DNA from: Pseudoflavonifractor sp035562355
Lineage (GTDB): Bacteria > Bacillota > Clostridia > Oscillospirales > Oscillospiraceae
Assembly: GCA_035562355.1 (NCBI GenBank)
Contig: DATMXU010000292.1
Span: forward strand, 1 to 17,232
Direction: 5' to 3'
DNA: 17,232 nt
The notes below the pieces were generated by a model. That model worked only from the letters and a program-made list of their open reading frames with translations, had not been told where the DNA came from and ran no database searches. The position numbers were made by a program, and so were the translations under genes. The stretch's first letter is position 1. Every line of letters starts with the position of its first letter. This document shows positions 1 through 6,604 of this stretch, piece after piece.

Positions 1-1
1 G

Positions 2-7
2 TATAAT
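2..7 (+). promoter_or_regulatory. Possible -10 element for the LacI-family gene
   Basis: The hexamer TATAAT matches the sigma-70/sigma-A -10 consensus exactly and lies in AT-rich DNA about 100 bp upstream of the LacI-type start codon. The matching -35 box would fall outside the window, so the promoter cannot be confirmed. Transcription would begin near position 14 and give a leader of about 90 nt. Confidence 0.4.
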
Positions 8-90
8 CTGGTTAAAATATAGCATTTGCATTACCAGGTGTCAATACAAAAGGATTCGTCTAATTGCCCAAAATCGGAAATCGTTTTACT

Positions 91-100
91 ACAAGGAGGA
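91..100 (+). promoter_or_regulatory. Ribosome-binding site that fixes the LacI-type start
   Basis: ACAAGGAGGA contains a near-perfect Shine-Dalgarno sequence (AAGGAGG) a few nucleotides before the ATG at 106. It argues for that ATG over the in-frame TTG at 64, which has no such site and would add 14 residues not typical of the family. Confidence 0.85.
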
Positions 101-105
101 CGCTT

Positions 106-1122
106 ATGTCCCTTACCATCAAGGATATTGCCCGTGAGGCGGGGGTCTCAGTCGCCACGGTGAGCAAGGTTTTGAACGACAAGCTGTACGTGGCCCCCGC
201 CACCAGGGAGAAGGTCGTTGAGACCATGCAGCGGCTCAACTACGCCCCCAATGCCTCCGCCGCCAACCTGGCGCGGAGGTCCAGCAAAGCCGTCCTCTAT
301 GCCGACAGTTTCTACAAGGGACTCCCCTATCAAAACCCCCATATGTTCGATATCATCTGCGGCGTCAGCCACGAGCTCAGCCGCAAGGGCTACCGGCTCT
401 CCCTCCTGAATCTGGACGCCGACGACAGGAGACCGGAGGAGATCTTTGAGGAGGCCATTTTGAGCCATGTGGCCGACGGCATTATTATCGGCGGCCAGTT
501 TATCACGCCCCAGGTGGAAAAGTTGATGCTGCGGTACGACTTTCCGCAGATCTGCATCGGCGCGCCCGCCTTTGATACCGTCCTCTCCTGGATCGACACC
601 AACCACACCCTCTCCTCCAACATCGCCGTGGAGCACCTGCTCTCCCGGGATTGCGGGAGGCTTGCCTTCATGGGCGGGCGCGAGGGGGACAAGATATTCA
701 TAGACCGGCTCAGGGGCTTTCAGATCGCCATGGAGAAAAACGGCCTGGAGGTCCGGAGAGAGCAGGTCGTCTACAACGACCCCGACGTGGAGTCCATCTA
801 TCAGTCGGCGCTCAGGCTGCTGGAGCTCCCCGAGCCGCCCGACGGCATTATCTGCACCAACAGCCTCATGGCGGTGGGCACCGTGCGGGCCATCAGGGCA
901 ACGGGGCTTGCCATCCCGGACCAGGTCTCTTTGGTCGCCTTTGACGACTATCCCTTCTCCCCCATGATATTGCCCGCGCCCACGGTCATCGACATCGACC
1001 TCTACAGCCTCGGCACTCACGCCGGCAGCTCCCTTTTGAAGAAGATCAGAAACCCCGCGATGCTCATTCAGTCCTACACCGCCTTACCGCGGCTCGTCCA
1101 GCGGCAGACGACACGCCCTTGA
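106..1122 (+). CDS. LacI-family transcriptional regulator
   Basis: A 338-residue protein of normal LacI/GalR length. Residues 3-25 form the helix-turn-helix (TIKDIAREAGVSVATVSKVL). Residues 49-58 (NASAANLARR) are the hinge helix that enters the minor groove. From about residue 61 a periplasmic-binding-protein-like domain follows, including the FMGG, GIICTNSLMAVG and LVAFDDYPFS segments usual for sugar-responsive members. It should bind a palindromic operator as a dimer and release or tighten on a small sugar-like effector; the ligand cannot be read from sequence. No sugar gene lies beside it: its downstream neighbour is a convergent hydrolase, and the glycosidase operon begins some 8 kb away facing left, so a link to that operon is only a guess. 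The ATG at 106 is chosen for its strong ribosome-binding site. Confidence 0.93.
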   Translation: MSLTIKDIAREAGVSVATVSKVLNDKLYVAPATREKVVETMQRLNYAPNASAANLARRSSKAVLYADSFYKGLPYQNPHMFDIICGVSHELSRKGYRLSLLNLDADDRRPEEIFEEAILSHVADGIIIGGQFITPQVEKLMLRYDFPQICIGAPAFDTVLSWIDTNHTLSSNIAVEHLLSRDCGRLAFMGGREGDKIFIDRLRGFQIAMEKNGLEVRREQVVYNDPDVESIYQSALRLLELPEPPDGIICTNSLMAVGTVRAIRATGLAIPDQVSLVAFDDYPFSPMILPAPTVIDIDLYSLGTHAGSSLLKKIRNPAMLIQSYTALPRLVQRQTTRP

Positions 1123-1164
1123 CACCCTCCATCACAATCGCCCATCCTCCAGACATCATTGAGA

Positions 1165-1200
1165 AAGGGGACGCCTCCCGTTAACAGGAGGCGTCCCCTT
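1165..1200. terminator. Perfect inverted repeat between convergent genes, possible bidirectional terminator
   Basis: AAGGGGACGCCTCC (1165-1178) and GGAGGCGTCCCCTT (1187-1200) form a perfect 14-bp stem around an 8-nt loop. It lies 42 bp after the LacI-type stop and 45 bp after the hydrolase stop on the other strand, where a shared terminator is expected. There is no long U tract on either strand, so it is a weak intrinsic terminator by rule and may instead block readthrough as a stable hairpin. Confidence 0.6.
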
Positions 1201-1245
1201 AAGGACACTGCGTATTCTTATGCGTCGCCCCAGCAGCTTTCGGAT

Positions 1246-2022
1246 TTACAGCGGTTCCCGGGTCTTATGTTCACGGGGGCACATCATAAAATGCTTGATT
1301 AAAGCAAGATACTCTGTGCAATGGGCAAGGCTCAGCTCTCCGTGCCTCATGTCAGGGACGATGCAGATGCGCGATTCTCGGACGGTACTCATGAACAGGC
1401 GCACAGATGGGTCCATCTCCTCTATCTCCTCCGCGCCAATGACAACCAAGACCTTTGCACCCGACATCCCCAGCCCCGCGGGCGCGGCATACCCGGCCCT
1501 GCTCCTTTTGACGTTTCGCCAGGACCCATAGGATATGCGCAGCCGGTCCTGGTAGTAGCGTGAAAAGGCCCCGGGCGCGACGCAGAGCGCCTTTGCCCGT
1601 ATTCTGGCCAGCCATTTCAAGCGGGACAGCCTGTAGGCCAGCCTTGTCGTCGCGAGCCCGGCGCGGATGGGTGCGCGGTGCGGGACCACCGGCGCGCTCT
1701 CCACGACGGCATACTCCGTGATCTCCGGCCGCTCGGAGAGGATCTCAACCGCGATCTGGCCCCCCAGGGATACGCCGCAGATCGCGCATACCCGCCCCCG
1801 GCAGTTTGCGTCGATGTACCCGATGATTTTCCGCGCCGTCTCTTGAATGCCGGGAAAGGTGGTCGCGCCATCCTCTCCGTGCCCGTCGATCACGGGCACA
1901 ACGATACGGTACTCCGCCTTCAGCGCGTCGACGATTTCCTGGAAGGACCACCAAGAGAGCCATTCACCATGCAGCAGAAGAATGGTGGGGTTCTCCTCGC
2001 CACCAAATTCTTTATACTTCAT
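1246..2022 (-). CDS. Alpha/beta-hydrolase fold protein
   Basis: A 258-residue cytosolic protein with no signal peptide or membrane segment. The hydrolase signs are LLLHGE (H18, G19, oxyanion-hole region), the nucleophile elbow GVSLGG with S85, an acidic stretch after the sixth strand (VIGAEE, E198/E199) as candidate catalytic acid, and H227 in MRHGE as catalytic histidine. Residues about 115-180 would form the cap and are rich in Arg and Tyr. The substrate (ester, lactone or other) cannot be deduced. The ATG has a modest GAGG site upstream (GGCGTGAGGCAGA). It follows the TrkA genes on the same strand after an 80-nt gap and may or may not be read with them. Confidence 0.85.
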   Translation of the reverse strand: MKYKEFGGEENPTILLLHGEWLSWWSFQEIVDALKAEYRIVVPVIDGHGEDGATTFPGIQETARKIIGYIDANCRGRVCAICGVSLGGQIAVEILSERPEITEYAVVESAPVVPHRAPIRAGLATTRLAYRLSRLKWLARIRAKALCVAPGAFSRYYQDRLRISYGSWRNVKRSRAGYAAPAGLGMSGAKVLVVIGAEEIEEMDPSVRLFMSTVRESRICIVPDMRHGELSLAHCTEYLALIKHFMMCPREHKTREPL

Positions 2023-2096
2023 TCTGCCTCACGCCTTCCGCACTTTTACACAGAATTCACCCCCGGCAGCCACTCGGCAGGATGGCCGCCTCTATT

Positions 2097-2120
2097 GGCG
2101 CGTCAGACATCTGATGCGCC
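2097..2120 (-). repeat. Near-perfect hairpin over the end of the second trkA-like gene
   Basis: GGCGCG-TCAGA and TCTGA-TGCGCC form an 11-pair stem, including one G-T pair, with almost no loop, so the innermost pairs would open. It covers the TGA stop of the TrkA/RCK gene. No U tract follows on the minus strand, so it is at best a weak terminator or an mRNA 3'-end stabiliser separating the cation operon from the hydrolase gene. Confidence 0.35.
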
Positions 2121-2774
2121 AAACATATTATCCAGTTTCTGAAGCTGATCCTCATGCGTGATGGCAATCACTTTGTCGCTCGCCATGAGCACGGTGTCTC
2201 CGCGCGGTATGAGAAGATTGGAATTGCGGATCACCGCCGCCAGAACGCACTCCGCGGGAAATTTGATGTCACGCAAAGCCTTCCCTACTATGGAGGAGGC
2301 GGGATCGACCATACGCTCCACCAGCGAATATTTGCCGCCGTGCAGCTTGAGGAGTGTCATCATATCGCCCATGGACATCTCCTCCGCCACCAGGCGGGCC
2401 ATCAAGTCGGCCTGATTCAGGGCGGCGTCAACCCCCATGACCGGTGTAAACAGCCATGCGTTTTTGGGGTTGTTGACCCGCCCGATCACGCGGGTCACGC
2501 CATACTCCAGGCGCGCCAGAGTTGCAATGACCAGATTTGTCTCATCGGAACCCGTTACAGCGGCAAGCACGTCCGTATGCTGGATGTCCACGCTCTCCAT
2601 CAGTTTGGGATCGGTCCCGCTGCCATGGACGATCACGCCCTCCGGCAGGCTTTTTTTCAGGACGTCAATGCGATTCTCTTTCATTTCAATAATCTTGATT
2701 TCATGCCCGCGCTCAATGAGCAGCGAGGCCAGATAACAGCCTACCTGCCCGCCGCCAACGATGATTACTTTCAT
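2103..2774 (-). CDS. TrkA/KtrA-type RCK protein, second copy
   Basis: A 223-residue half-size RCK protein, typical of KtrA and single-unit TrkA. The N-terminal Rossmann domain (TrkA-N, about 1-125) opens with MKVIIVGGGQVG, giving the G7-x-G9-x-x-G12 nucleotide loop, and has an acidic E30 at the end of strand 2. Residues about 140-220 match the TrkA-C (RCK_C) ligand-binding fold. Such proteins form rings that bind NAD(H), ATP/ADP or c-di-AMP and control K+ channels such as TrkH or KtrB. It starts 3 nt after its paralogue stops, and its ribosome-binding site (AAGGTGA) lies within the last codons of that gene, so the two are coupled. No channel gene is visible; the operon's membrane protein is a P-type ATPase. 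Confidence 0.9.
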   Translation of the reverse strand: MKVIIVGGGQVGCYLASLLIERGHEIKIIEMKENRIDVLKKSLPEGVIVHGSGTDPKLMESVDIQHTDVLAAVTGSDETNLVIATLARLEYGVTRVIGRVNNPKNAWLFTPVMGVDAALNQADLMARLVAEEMSMGDMMTLLKLHGGKYSLVERMVDPASSIVGKALRDIKFPAECVLAAVIRNSNLLIPRGDTVLMASDKVIAITHEDQLQKLDNMFGASDV

Positions 2775-2777
2775 ATT

Positions 2778-3443
2778 TTACATCACCTTCCCATCGCTGA
2801 GCCCGAGCAGCTTTTTCAGTTGCCCTCCGGAAGAGATCGCCGCCGCGATGTACAGAATATCGCGGCGCTGAAAAACCGTTCCTCCCGTTGGCAATATCGT
2901 CTTATTCCCACGCTCGATGGCCACCACGTGAATGTCCCCTAAGACGGTCAGGTCATTCACCCTTCTCCCGGCGATCAGGGAGGGTACCTCGAGCTTGACA
3001 AGCTCTACCTCTCCGTTTCCAAAGCTGAATACGGCGTCCAGAGGAGTATATGTCAACAGGTCGGCCGCCCGTTTGATGCCCCAGGTGGTGGAAGACAGCG
3101 TCTGTATCCCTAGCTGCTTATAGATCTCGGCTTTATCACGATCGTAAAGCCTTGCCACCACCTTCGGCACATGATAGATCTCACGCGCGATTCTGGCGAT
3201 AACGGCATTTGATTCATCACTTGAAGTAAACGCGGCCAGCGCGTCGCTGCGGTCAATTTTCGCCTGCATCAAGATCTCCCGGTCAAAGCCGACTCCCTCG
3301 ATCGTCTTGCCCTTAAAGCCCTGCCCCAGTTTCGAAAACGCCGACGCGCTGGAGTCGATGACCGTGACGGCATGCCCGGCTCTGCTCAGGGCCTGCGCAA
3401 GCCCCGAGCCGTTTCTTCCACAGCCCACGATAATTATTTTCAT
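2778..3443 (-). CDS. TrkA/KtrA-type RCK protein, first copy
   Basis: A 221-residue RCK protein. It has MKIIIVGCGRNG with G7, G9 and G12 as the dinucleotide-binding loop, D30 after strand 2 (VID) and a SSDESNAVIA segment typical of the TrkA-N fold. A TrkA-C domain lies at roughly 137-218. It is clearly diverged from the downstream copy, so the two may form a hetero-oligomer or respond to different nucleotides (inference). Its ATG overlaps the ATPase stop by 4 nt (ATGA), the usual sign of translational coupling and matched expression. It probably acts at the inner face of the membrane on a cation transporter, most likely the pump encoded just upstream. Confidence 0.9.
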   Translation of the reverse strand: MKIIIVGCGRNGSGLAQALSRAGHAVTVIDSSASAFSKLGQGFKGKTIEGVGFDREILMQAKIDRSDALAAFTSSDESNAVIARIAREIYHVPKVVARLYDRDKAEIYKQLGIQTLSSTTWGIKRAADLLTYTPLDAVFSFGNGEVELVKLEVPSLIAGRRVNDLTVLGDIHVVAIERGNKTILPTGGTVFQRRDILYIAAAISSGGQLKKLLGLSDGKVM

Positions 3444-6259
3444 ACGATATCCGTCCTTTCAGCGGTCCTTTTGTTTGCCTGCATCCGGTCCCATCCGCGA
3501 AGAATCCATTTGCGGACTTCATCCATAGCCAGCATGATAGGGGGTATGACAAGCAGGAATGCCCACTCCCGCCAGCCCAGAGGCGCGGTATTGAACAGGT
3601 GATGCAGGAGCGGGAGGGGGAGGTAGACAAGCAGCGCCAGCAGCGCGAATTCCACCCCGATTCCAATCAAGATCATTTTGTTGCTGAACAGCCCAACCTT
3701 GAACACAGAAAGCCGCTGTGTGCGGCAGCCGAAAACAGCGCCCACCTGCGCCATCACAATGGCGGCAAGCGTCATCGCGGTCGCCATCTGATAGACCACG
3801 CCCGAAGACGCCAGCGGGTTTTCCGGCCATCCGTGCAGATAATTGAGAAAGAAGTATGCCGCGATGCCAAAGGCGGCTTCCAATATGCCATACCAGCAGA
3901 ACGCTTTGAGTACCAGGGGGCGGCTGAGCAGAGATTCCCTCTGCGAACGGGGCGGAACATTCATAATGCCCTCCTCCGGCTTTTCAACACCGAGTCCCAT
4001 AGCCGGCACCATATCGGTCCCCAGGTCGATGGCGAGCACCTGCATGACGGTAAGCGGGAGGGGAATGGCGCCTCTTGAAAAAAGGTAGAGCACCATGGGC
4101 ACCGCCGCGGCCATATTGCTGTTGAAAATATAGAGGACAAATTTGCGGATGTTGTTATACACCGCGCGCCCTTCCTCAATGGCATTGACGATAGAGGCGA
4201 AGTTATCATCGGTCAGGATCATGTCGGCCGCCTCCTTGGCGACGTCCGTTCCCGATATCCCCATGGCAACACCGATGTCCGCCTTCTTCAGCGCGGGCGA
4301 ATCGTTTACGCCGTCGCCGGTCACCGCCACAATCTGTTTCATCTCCTGCAGGGCGCTGACGACCTGCAGCTTTTGTTCCGGCGCCACGCGGGCAAAGATA
4401 ACCTCGTCGGAGAGGATTTTCTTCAATTCCCCTTCAGCCATCTTTTCAAGCTCGATCCCCGTGACGATCCTGGGATGGTCTCCTTTAATAATTCCGATCC
4501 GCCGCGCGATGCTCTCCGCGGTCAGGCCATAATCACCGGTGATCATAATGATCCTGATCCCCGCATTGTGGCATTTCTTGACCGCCTCCGCCACCTCGGG
4601 CCGGGGGGGATCGACCATGGCGATCAGACCCAAAAAGGTCAGGTCCTGTTCGATCATCTCGGGCGTATACGCGCTCAGATTGGAGGGGATGCCGTTGCCG
4701 GGCGCAATGCTCCGTGCGGCAATGGCAAGAACGCGAAGTCCGTTTCTGGCATACCCATCGTTGACCGCCATGATATCCGCGCGGTCCTGCTCGCTCATGG
4801 CGACGAGCGTTCCATCTCTGTTTTGCCGCGTGCAGAGCTCCAGCACCTCCTTGGGAGCCCCCTTCACGAAAGCGGTGCGCCCCTTGCCCCGCGCCTGATG
4901 GATCGTGCTCATCCGTTTGCGGCCCGAGTCAAAGGGGAGCTCCCGCAGGCGGGGTATCTCGGCGCGTACGGCGTCTAAATTCAATCCGTATTTTTGCGCC
5001 AGAACGATCAGCGCGGCCTCCGTTGGATCTCCAAGCACGGTAAAGCGGGAGGAGTCCCCGTTCGGGGGAAGGAGCCGGGCATTGCAGCACAGGCCGGCAG
5101 CGGTCAAAAGCTCCGTGAGCCGTGTCTGGTTTTGCGGCGCGGCCTTTCCGTTTAGCATGATCTTCCCGGCTGCCGCGTCATATCCTACGCCGCTAACCTC
5201 CATATGCCGGCCATCCATCCAGAGGTTGCTGACCGTCATTTCGTTCTGCGTCAGGGTCCCCGTTTTATCTGTACAGATCACCGTTGTGCAGCCCAGGGTC
5301 TCCACGGCGGAGAGGCGTTTGATCAGCGCGTTCCGTTTGGCCATACGCTGAACGCCCATGGCCAGAGATAGGGTGACCGTAGGCAGCAGCCCCTCGGGAA
5401 TAAAGGCGACAATCATGCCAAGGGCAAAAATGAATGCGGCGACCGGCTCTGTCTGCGCCAGAAAAATAGCCAGGAAGAAAAATACGACGCCGATGCCGAC
5501 CGAGATGGCGGACACTTTTTTTGTCAGCTTGCCCATTTCCTTTTGCAGGGGGCTGGTCTCTTCCTTCAGGCTCTGCGTCAGGTGTGCAATTTTCCCGAAC
5601 TCCGTGGACATGCCGGTTGCATAGACGACGGCCTGCCCCGTTCCGGCCGCCACGGTCGTCCCTGCAAACACCATATTGGGCTGCTCAGCACGCGTCAGAT
5701 CATCCCGGAGCACACTGTCACGGGTCTTGTGTACCGGATGGGACTCCCCCGTCAAGGTCGATTGATTGACGCGCAGGTCATTATCGTCTACGAGCCGCGC
5801 ATCGGCAGAGATACGGTCTCCCTCTGAGAGGAGGATCACATCTCCGGGGACCAGATCCTCTGCGAGCAGCTGCTGCTCCTGCCCGTCGCGCAGTACGCGG
5901 ACATGGTCGGGGAGCATTTTTTTAAGCGCCTCAGTGGCCTTTCCGGCACGGAATTCCTGCCAAAAGCTGAATGCGCCGTTGATGATGTTCACCATCCAGA
6001 TCGCAATGGCAAGCTCAGGGATCTGGGCGATCAACGCGACGATGCCCGCTCCCCACAAGAGAATCGCCATCAGGTGCGTGAAATTGGAAAGGAACTTTAT
6101 AATCAGGGGCGTTCCTTTCTTTTCCTGTAACAGGTTATTCCCATACTTTTCCAGCCTTGAAGCGGCCTCACGCTCTGACAAGCCGCCTTTCGCGGTATCT
6201 AAAGCACCGTAGACCTCCTCCGGAGAAAATTTATGTATCTCTGTAACGATCTCATCCAT
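3440..6259 (-). CDS. P-type cation-transporting ATPase, Na,K-ATPase-like (type II)
   Basis: A 939-residue membrane pump with the full P-type set: an N-terminal cation-ATPase domain (1-75), TGES 170-173 (actuator), PEGLL 288-292 in M4 with E289, DKTGT with phosphorylated D331, KGAP 466-469 (nucleotide site), TGD 574-576, TGDGVNDSPA from 647, and about ten membrane segments. M6 reads IDLGTDMVPA (D745, D749), and the C-terminus has CRT.R.SVF and DEVRK, as remembered from animal Na,K-ATPase alpha rather than the SERCA or KdpB types. Transport of Na+ and/or K+ is therefore likely, but the ion is inferred. No beta subunit is encoded nearby. It is the first gene of an operon with two RCK genes. The start chosen is the ATG at 6259; the frame stays open up to 6373, but those 38 codons lack family similarity and would begin only about 13 nt from the predicted transcript start. 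The ribosome-binding site (GGAAAGAGAG) is weak and somewhat distant. Confidence 0.92.
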   Translation of the reverse strand: MDEIVTEIHKFSPEEVYGALDTAKGGLSEREAASRLEKYGNNLLQEKKGTPLIIKFLSNFTHLMAILLWGAGIVALIAQIPELAIAIWMVNIINGAFSFWQEFRAGKATEALKKMLPDHVRVLRDGQEQQLLAEDLVPGDVILLSEGDRISADARLVDDNDLRVNQSTLTGESHPVHKTRDSVLRDDLTRAEQPNMVFAGTTVAAGTGQAVVYATGMSTEFGKIAHLTQSLKEETSPLQKEMGKLTKKVSAISVGIGVVFFFLAIFLAQTEPVAAFIFALGMIVAFIPEGLLPTVTLSLAMGVQRMAKRNALIKRLSAVETLGCTTVICTDKTGTLTQNEMTVSNLWMDGRHMEVSGVGYDAAAGKIMLNGKAAPQNQTRLTELLTAAGLCCNARLLPPNGDSSRFTVLGDPTEAALIVLAQKYGLNLDAVRAEIPRLRELPFDSGRKRMSTIHQARGKGRTAFVKGAPKEVLELCTRQNRDGTLVAMSEQDRADIMAVNDGYARNGLRVLAIAARSIAPGNGIPSNLSAYTPEMIEQDLTFLGLIAMVDPPRPEVAEAVKKCHNAGIRIIMITGDYGLTAESIARRIGIIKGDHPRIVTGIELEKMAEGELKKILSDEVIFARVAPEQKLQVVSALQEMKQIVAVTGDGVNDSPALKKADIGVAMGISGTDVAKEAADMILTDDNFASIVNAIEEGRAVYNNIRKFVLYIFNSNMAAAVPMVLYLFSRGAIPLPLTVMQVLAIDLGTDMVPAMGLGVEKPEEGIMNVPPRSQRESLLSRPLVLKAFCWYGILEAAFGIAAYFFLNYLHGWPENPLASSGVVYQMATAMTLAAIVMAQVGAVFGCRTQRLSVFKVGLFSNKMILIGIGVEFALLALLVYLPLPLLHHLFNTAPLGWREWAFLLVIPPIMLAMDEVRKWILRGWDRMQANKRTAERTDIV

Positions 6260-6329
6260 AATCGTGCTCTTACACTCTCTTTCCGTTATCGTCTTAGGGA
6301 TCAAATGGGTGATTACTTCCCGGTGCCAT

Positions 6330-6359
6330 GGCCGGCCAAGCTGCCGCTTACCGGCAGCT
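6330..6359 (-). other. Structured 5' leader segment of the ATPase mRNA
   Basis: AGCTGCCG (6339-6346) and CGGCAGCT (6352-6359) form a perfect 8-bp stem with a 5-nt loop, next to the self-complementary GGCCGGCC (6330-6337). Both would lie in the roughly 125-nt untranslated leader of the ATPase transcript if the predicted promoter is right. There is no U tract, so it is not an intrinsic terminator. I do not recognise a known riboswitch here. Confidence 0.4.
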
Positions 6360-6392
6360 CGCGCCGATCGCACGGGAAATTGTCACCCTCCG

Positions 6393-6398
6393 ATTCTA
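6393..6398 (-). promoter_or_regulatory. Predicted -10 element of the ATPase/TrkA operon
   Basis: On the minus strand this reads TAGAAT, five of six matches to TATAAT. A 17-bp spacer would place the -35 at CACCCC, a very poor match, so the promoter should need an activator. The nearest TGTGAG repeat ends exactly 10 bp upstream of this hexamer, where PhoB-type regulators bind. Transcription would start near 6386. Confidence 0.5.
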
Positions 6399-6408
6399 GC
6401 GAACAAAG

Positions 6409-6456
6409 TGTGAGGGGGGTGTGAGAGTCACGCGTTTGGTGTGAGAATATTGTGAG
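6409..6456. promoter_or_regulatory. Four TGTGAG direct repeats, likely response-regulator binding sites
   Basis: TGTGAG occurs at 6409-6414, 6420-6425, 6440-6445 and 6451-6456, all in the same orientation (CTCACA on the ATPase strand). Start-to-start steps are 11, 20 and 11 bp, close to one, two and one helical turns, so all lie on one face of the DNA. Paired 6-7-bp direct repeats with an 11-bp period are the known binding mode of OmpR/PhoB-family regulators. The KdpE-like regulator encoded next door is the obvious candidate, controlling the ATPase operon and perhaps its own. Confidence 0.6.
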
Positions 6457-6490
6457 AAAAAAGCGGGCCGCTATGAAAATAGCGGCCCGC
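6457..6490 (-). terminator. Intrinsic-terminator-like hairpin, minus strand, between divergent operons
   Basis: GCGGGCCGCTAT (6463-6474) and ATAGCGGCCCGC (6479-6490) form a perfect 12-bp GC-rich stem with a 4-nt loop. On the minus strand the stem is followed at once by six U residues (6462-6457), a textbook terminator. No minus-strand gene lies immediately upstream, so it may stop antisense transcription from the kinase region, or act as an attenuator if a further upstream promoter exists. Confidence 0.6.
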
Positions 6491-6494
6491 AATC

Positions 6495-6523
6495 TTGTAT
6501 ATTGTAAGCTCTGAACGTATAAT
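6495..6523 (+). promoter_or_regulatory. Predicted promoter of the kinase/regulator operon
   Basis: TATAAT at 6518-6523 is a perfect -10. At the ideal 17-bp spacing lies TTGTAT (6495-6500), a partial -35 (TTG conserved). Transcription would start near 6530, some 75 nt before the kinase ATG at 6605. The promoter sits just after the hairpin at 6463-6490 and about 38 bp from the last TGTGAG repeat. Confidence 0.5.
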
Positions 6524-6604
6524 AGCCGTAAGATCAGTTGGCCGGTATTTCTATAAGTGGATGACATGACGGCCAAAAACGCGGCAATCGCAGGGAAGGA
6601 AACG

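Noticed and set aside
8..37. CTGGT/ACCAG inverted repeat upstream of the LacI-type gene as an autoregulatory operator
   Set aside because: Only five bases per arm with a 20-bp gap, unlike the compact CG-centred palindromes of LacI-family operators; chance is a sufficient explanation.
148..1020. Minus-strand open frame opposite the LacI-type gene
   Set aside because: Low-complexity Gly/Asp/Val-rich translation with no family motif; it mirrors the codon bias of the true gene.
2154..2942. Plus-strand open frame spanning both TrkA genes
   Set aside because: It crosses two real convergently placed genes with clear Rossmann motifs; its translation is His/Asp/Gln-rich and resembles nothing.
6260..6373. 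N-terminal extension of the ATPase by 38 codons
   Set aside because: The extra residues are Arg-rich, have no P-type ATPase similarity, lack a ribosome-binding site and would begin almost at the predicted transcript start.
6361..6520. c-di-AMP (ydaO-type) riboswitch in the ATPase/kinase intergenic region
   Set aside because: Considered because such switches control K+ uptake genes, but the conserved ydaO sequence blocks and pseudo-twofold structure are not visible, and the segment lies mostly upstream of the likely transcript start.
6557..6604. Upstream ATG for the kinase adding 16 residues
   Set aside because: No ribosome-binding site precedes it, while GGAAGGA lies just before the ATG at 6605.
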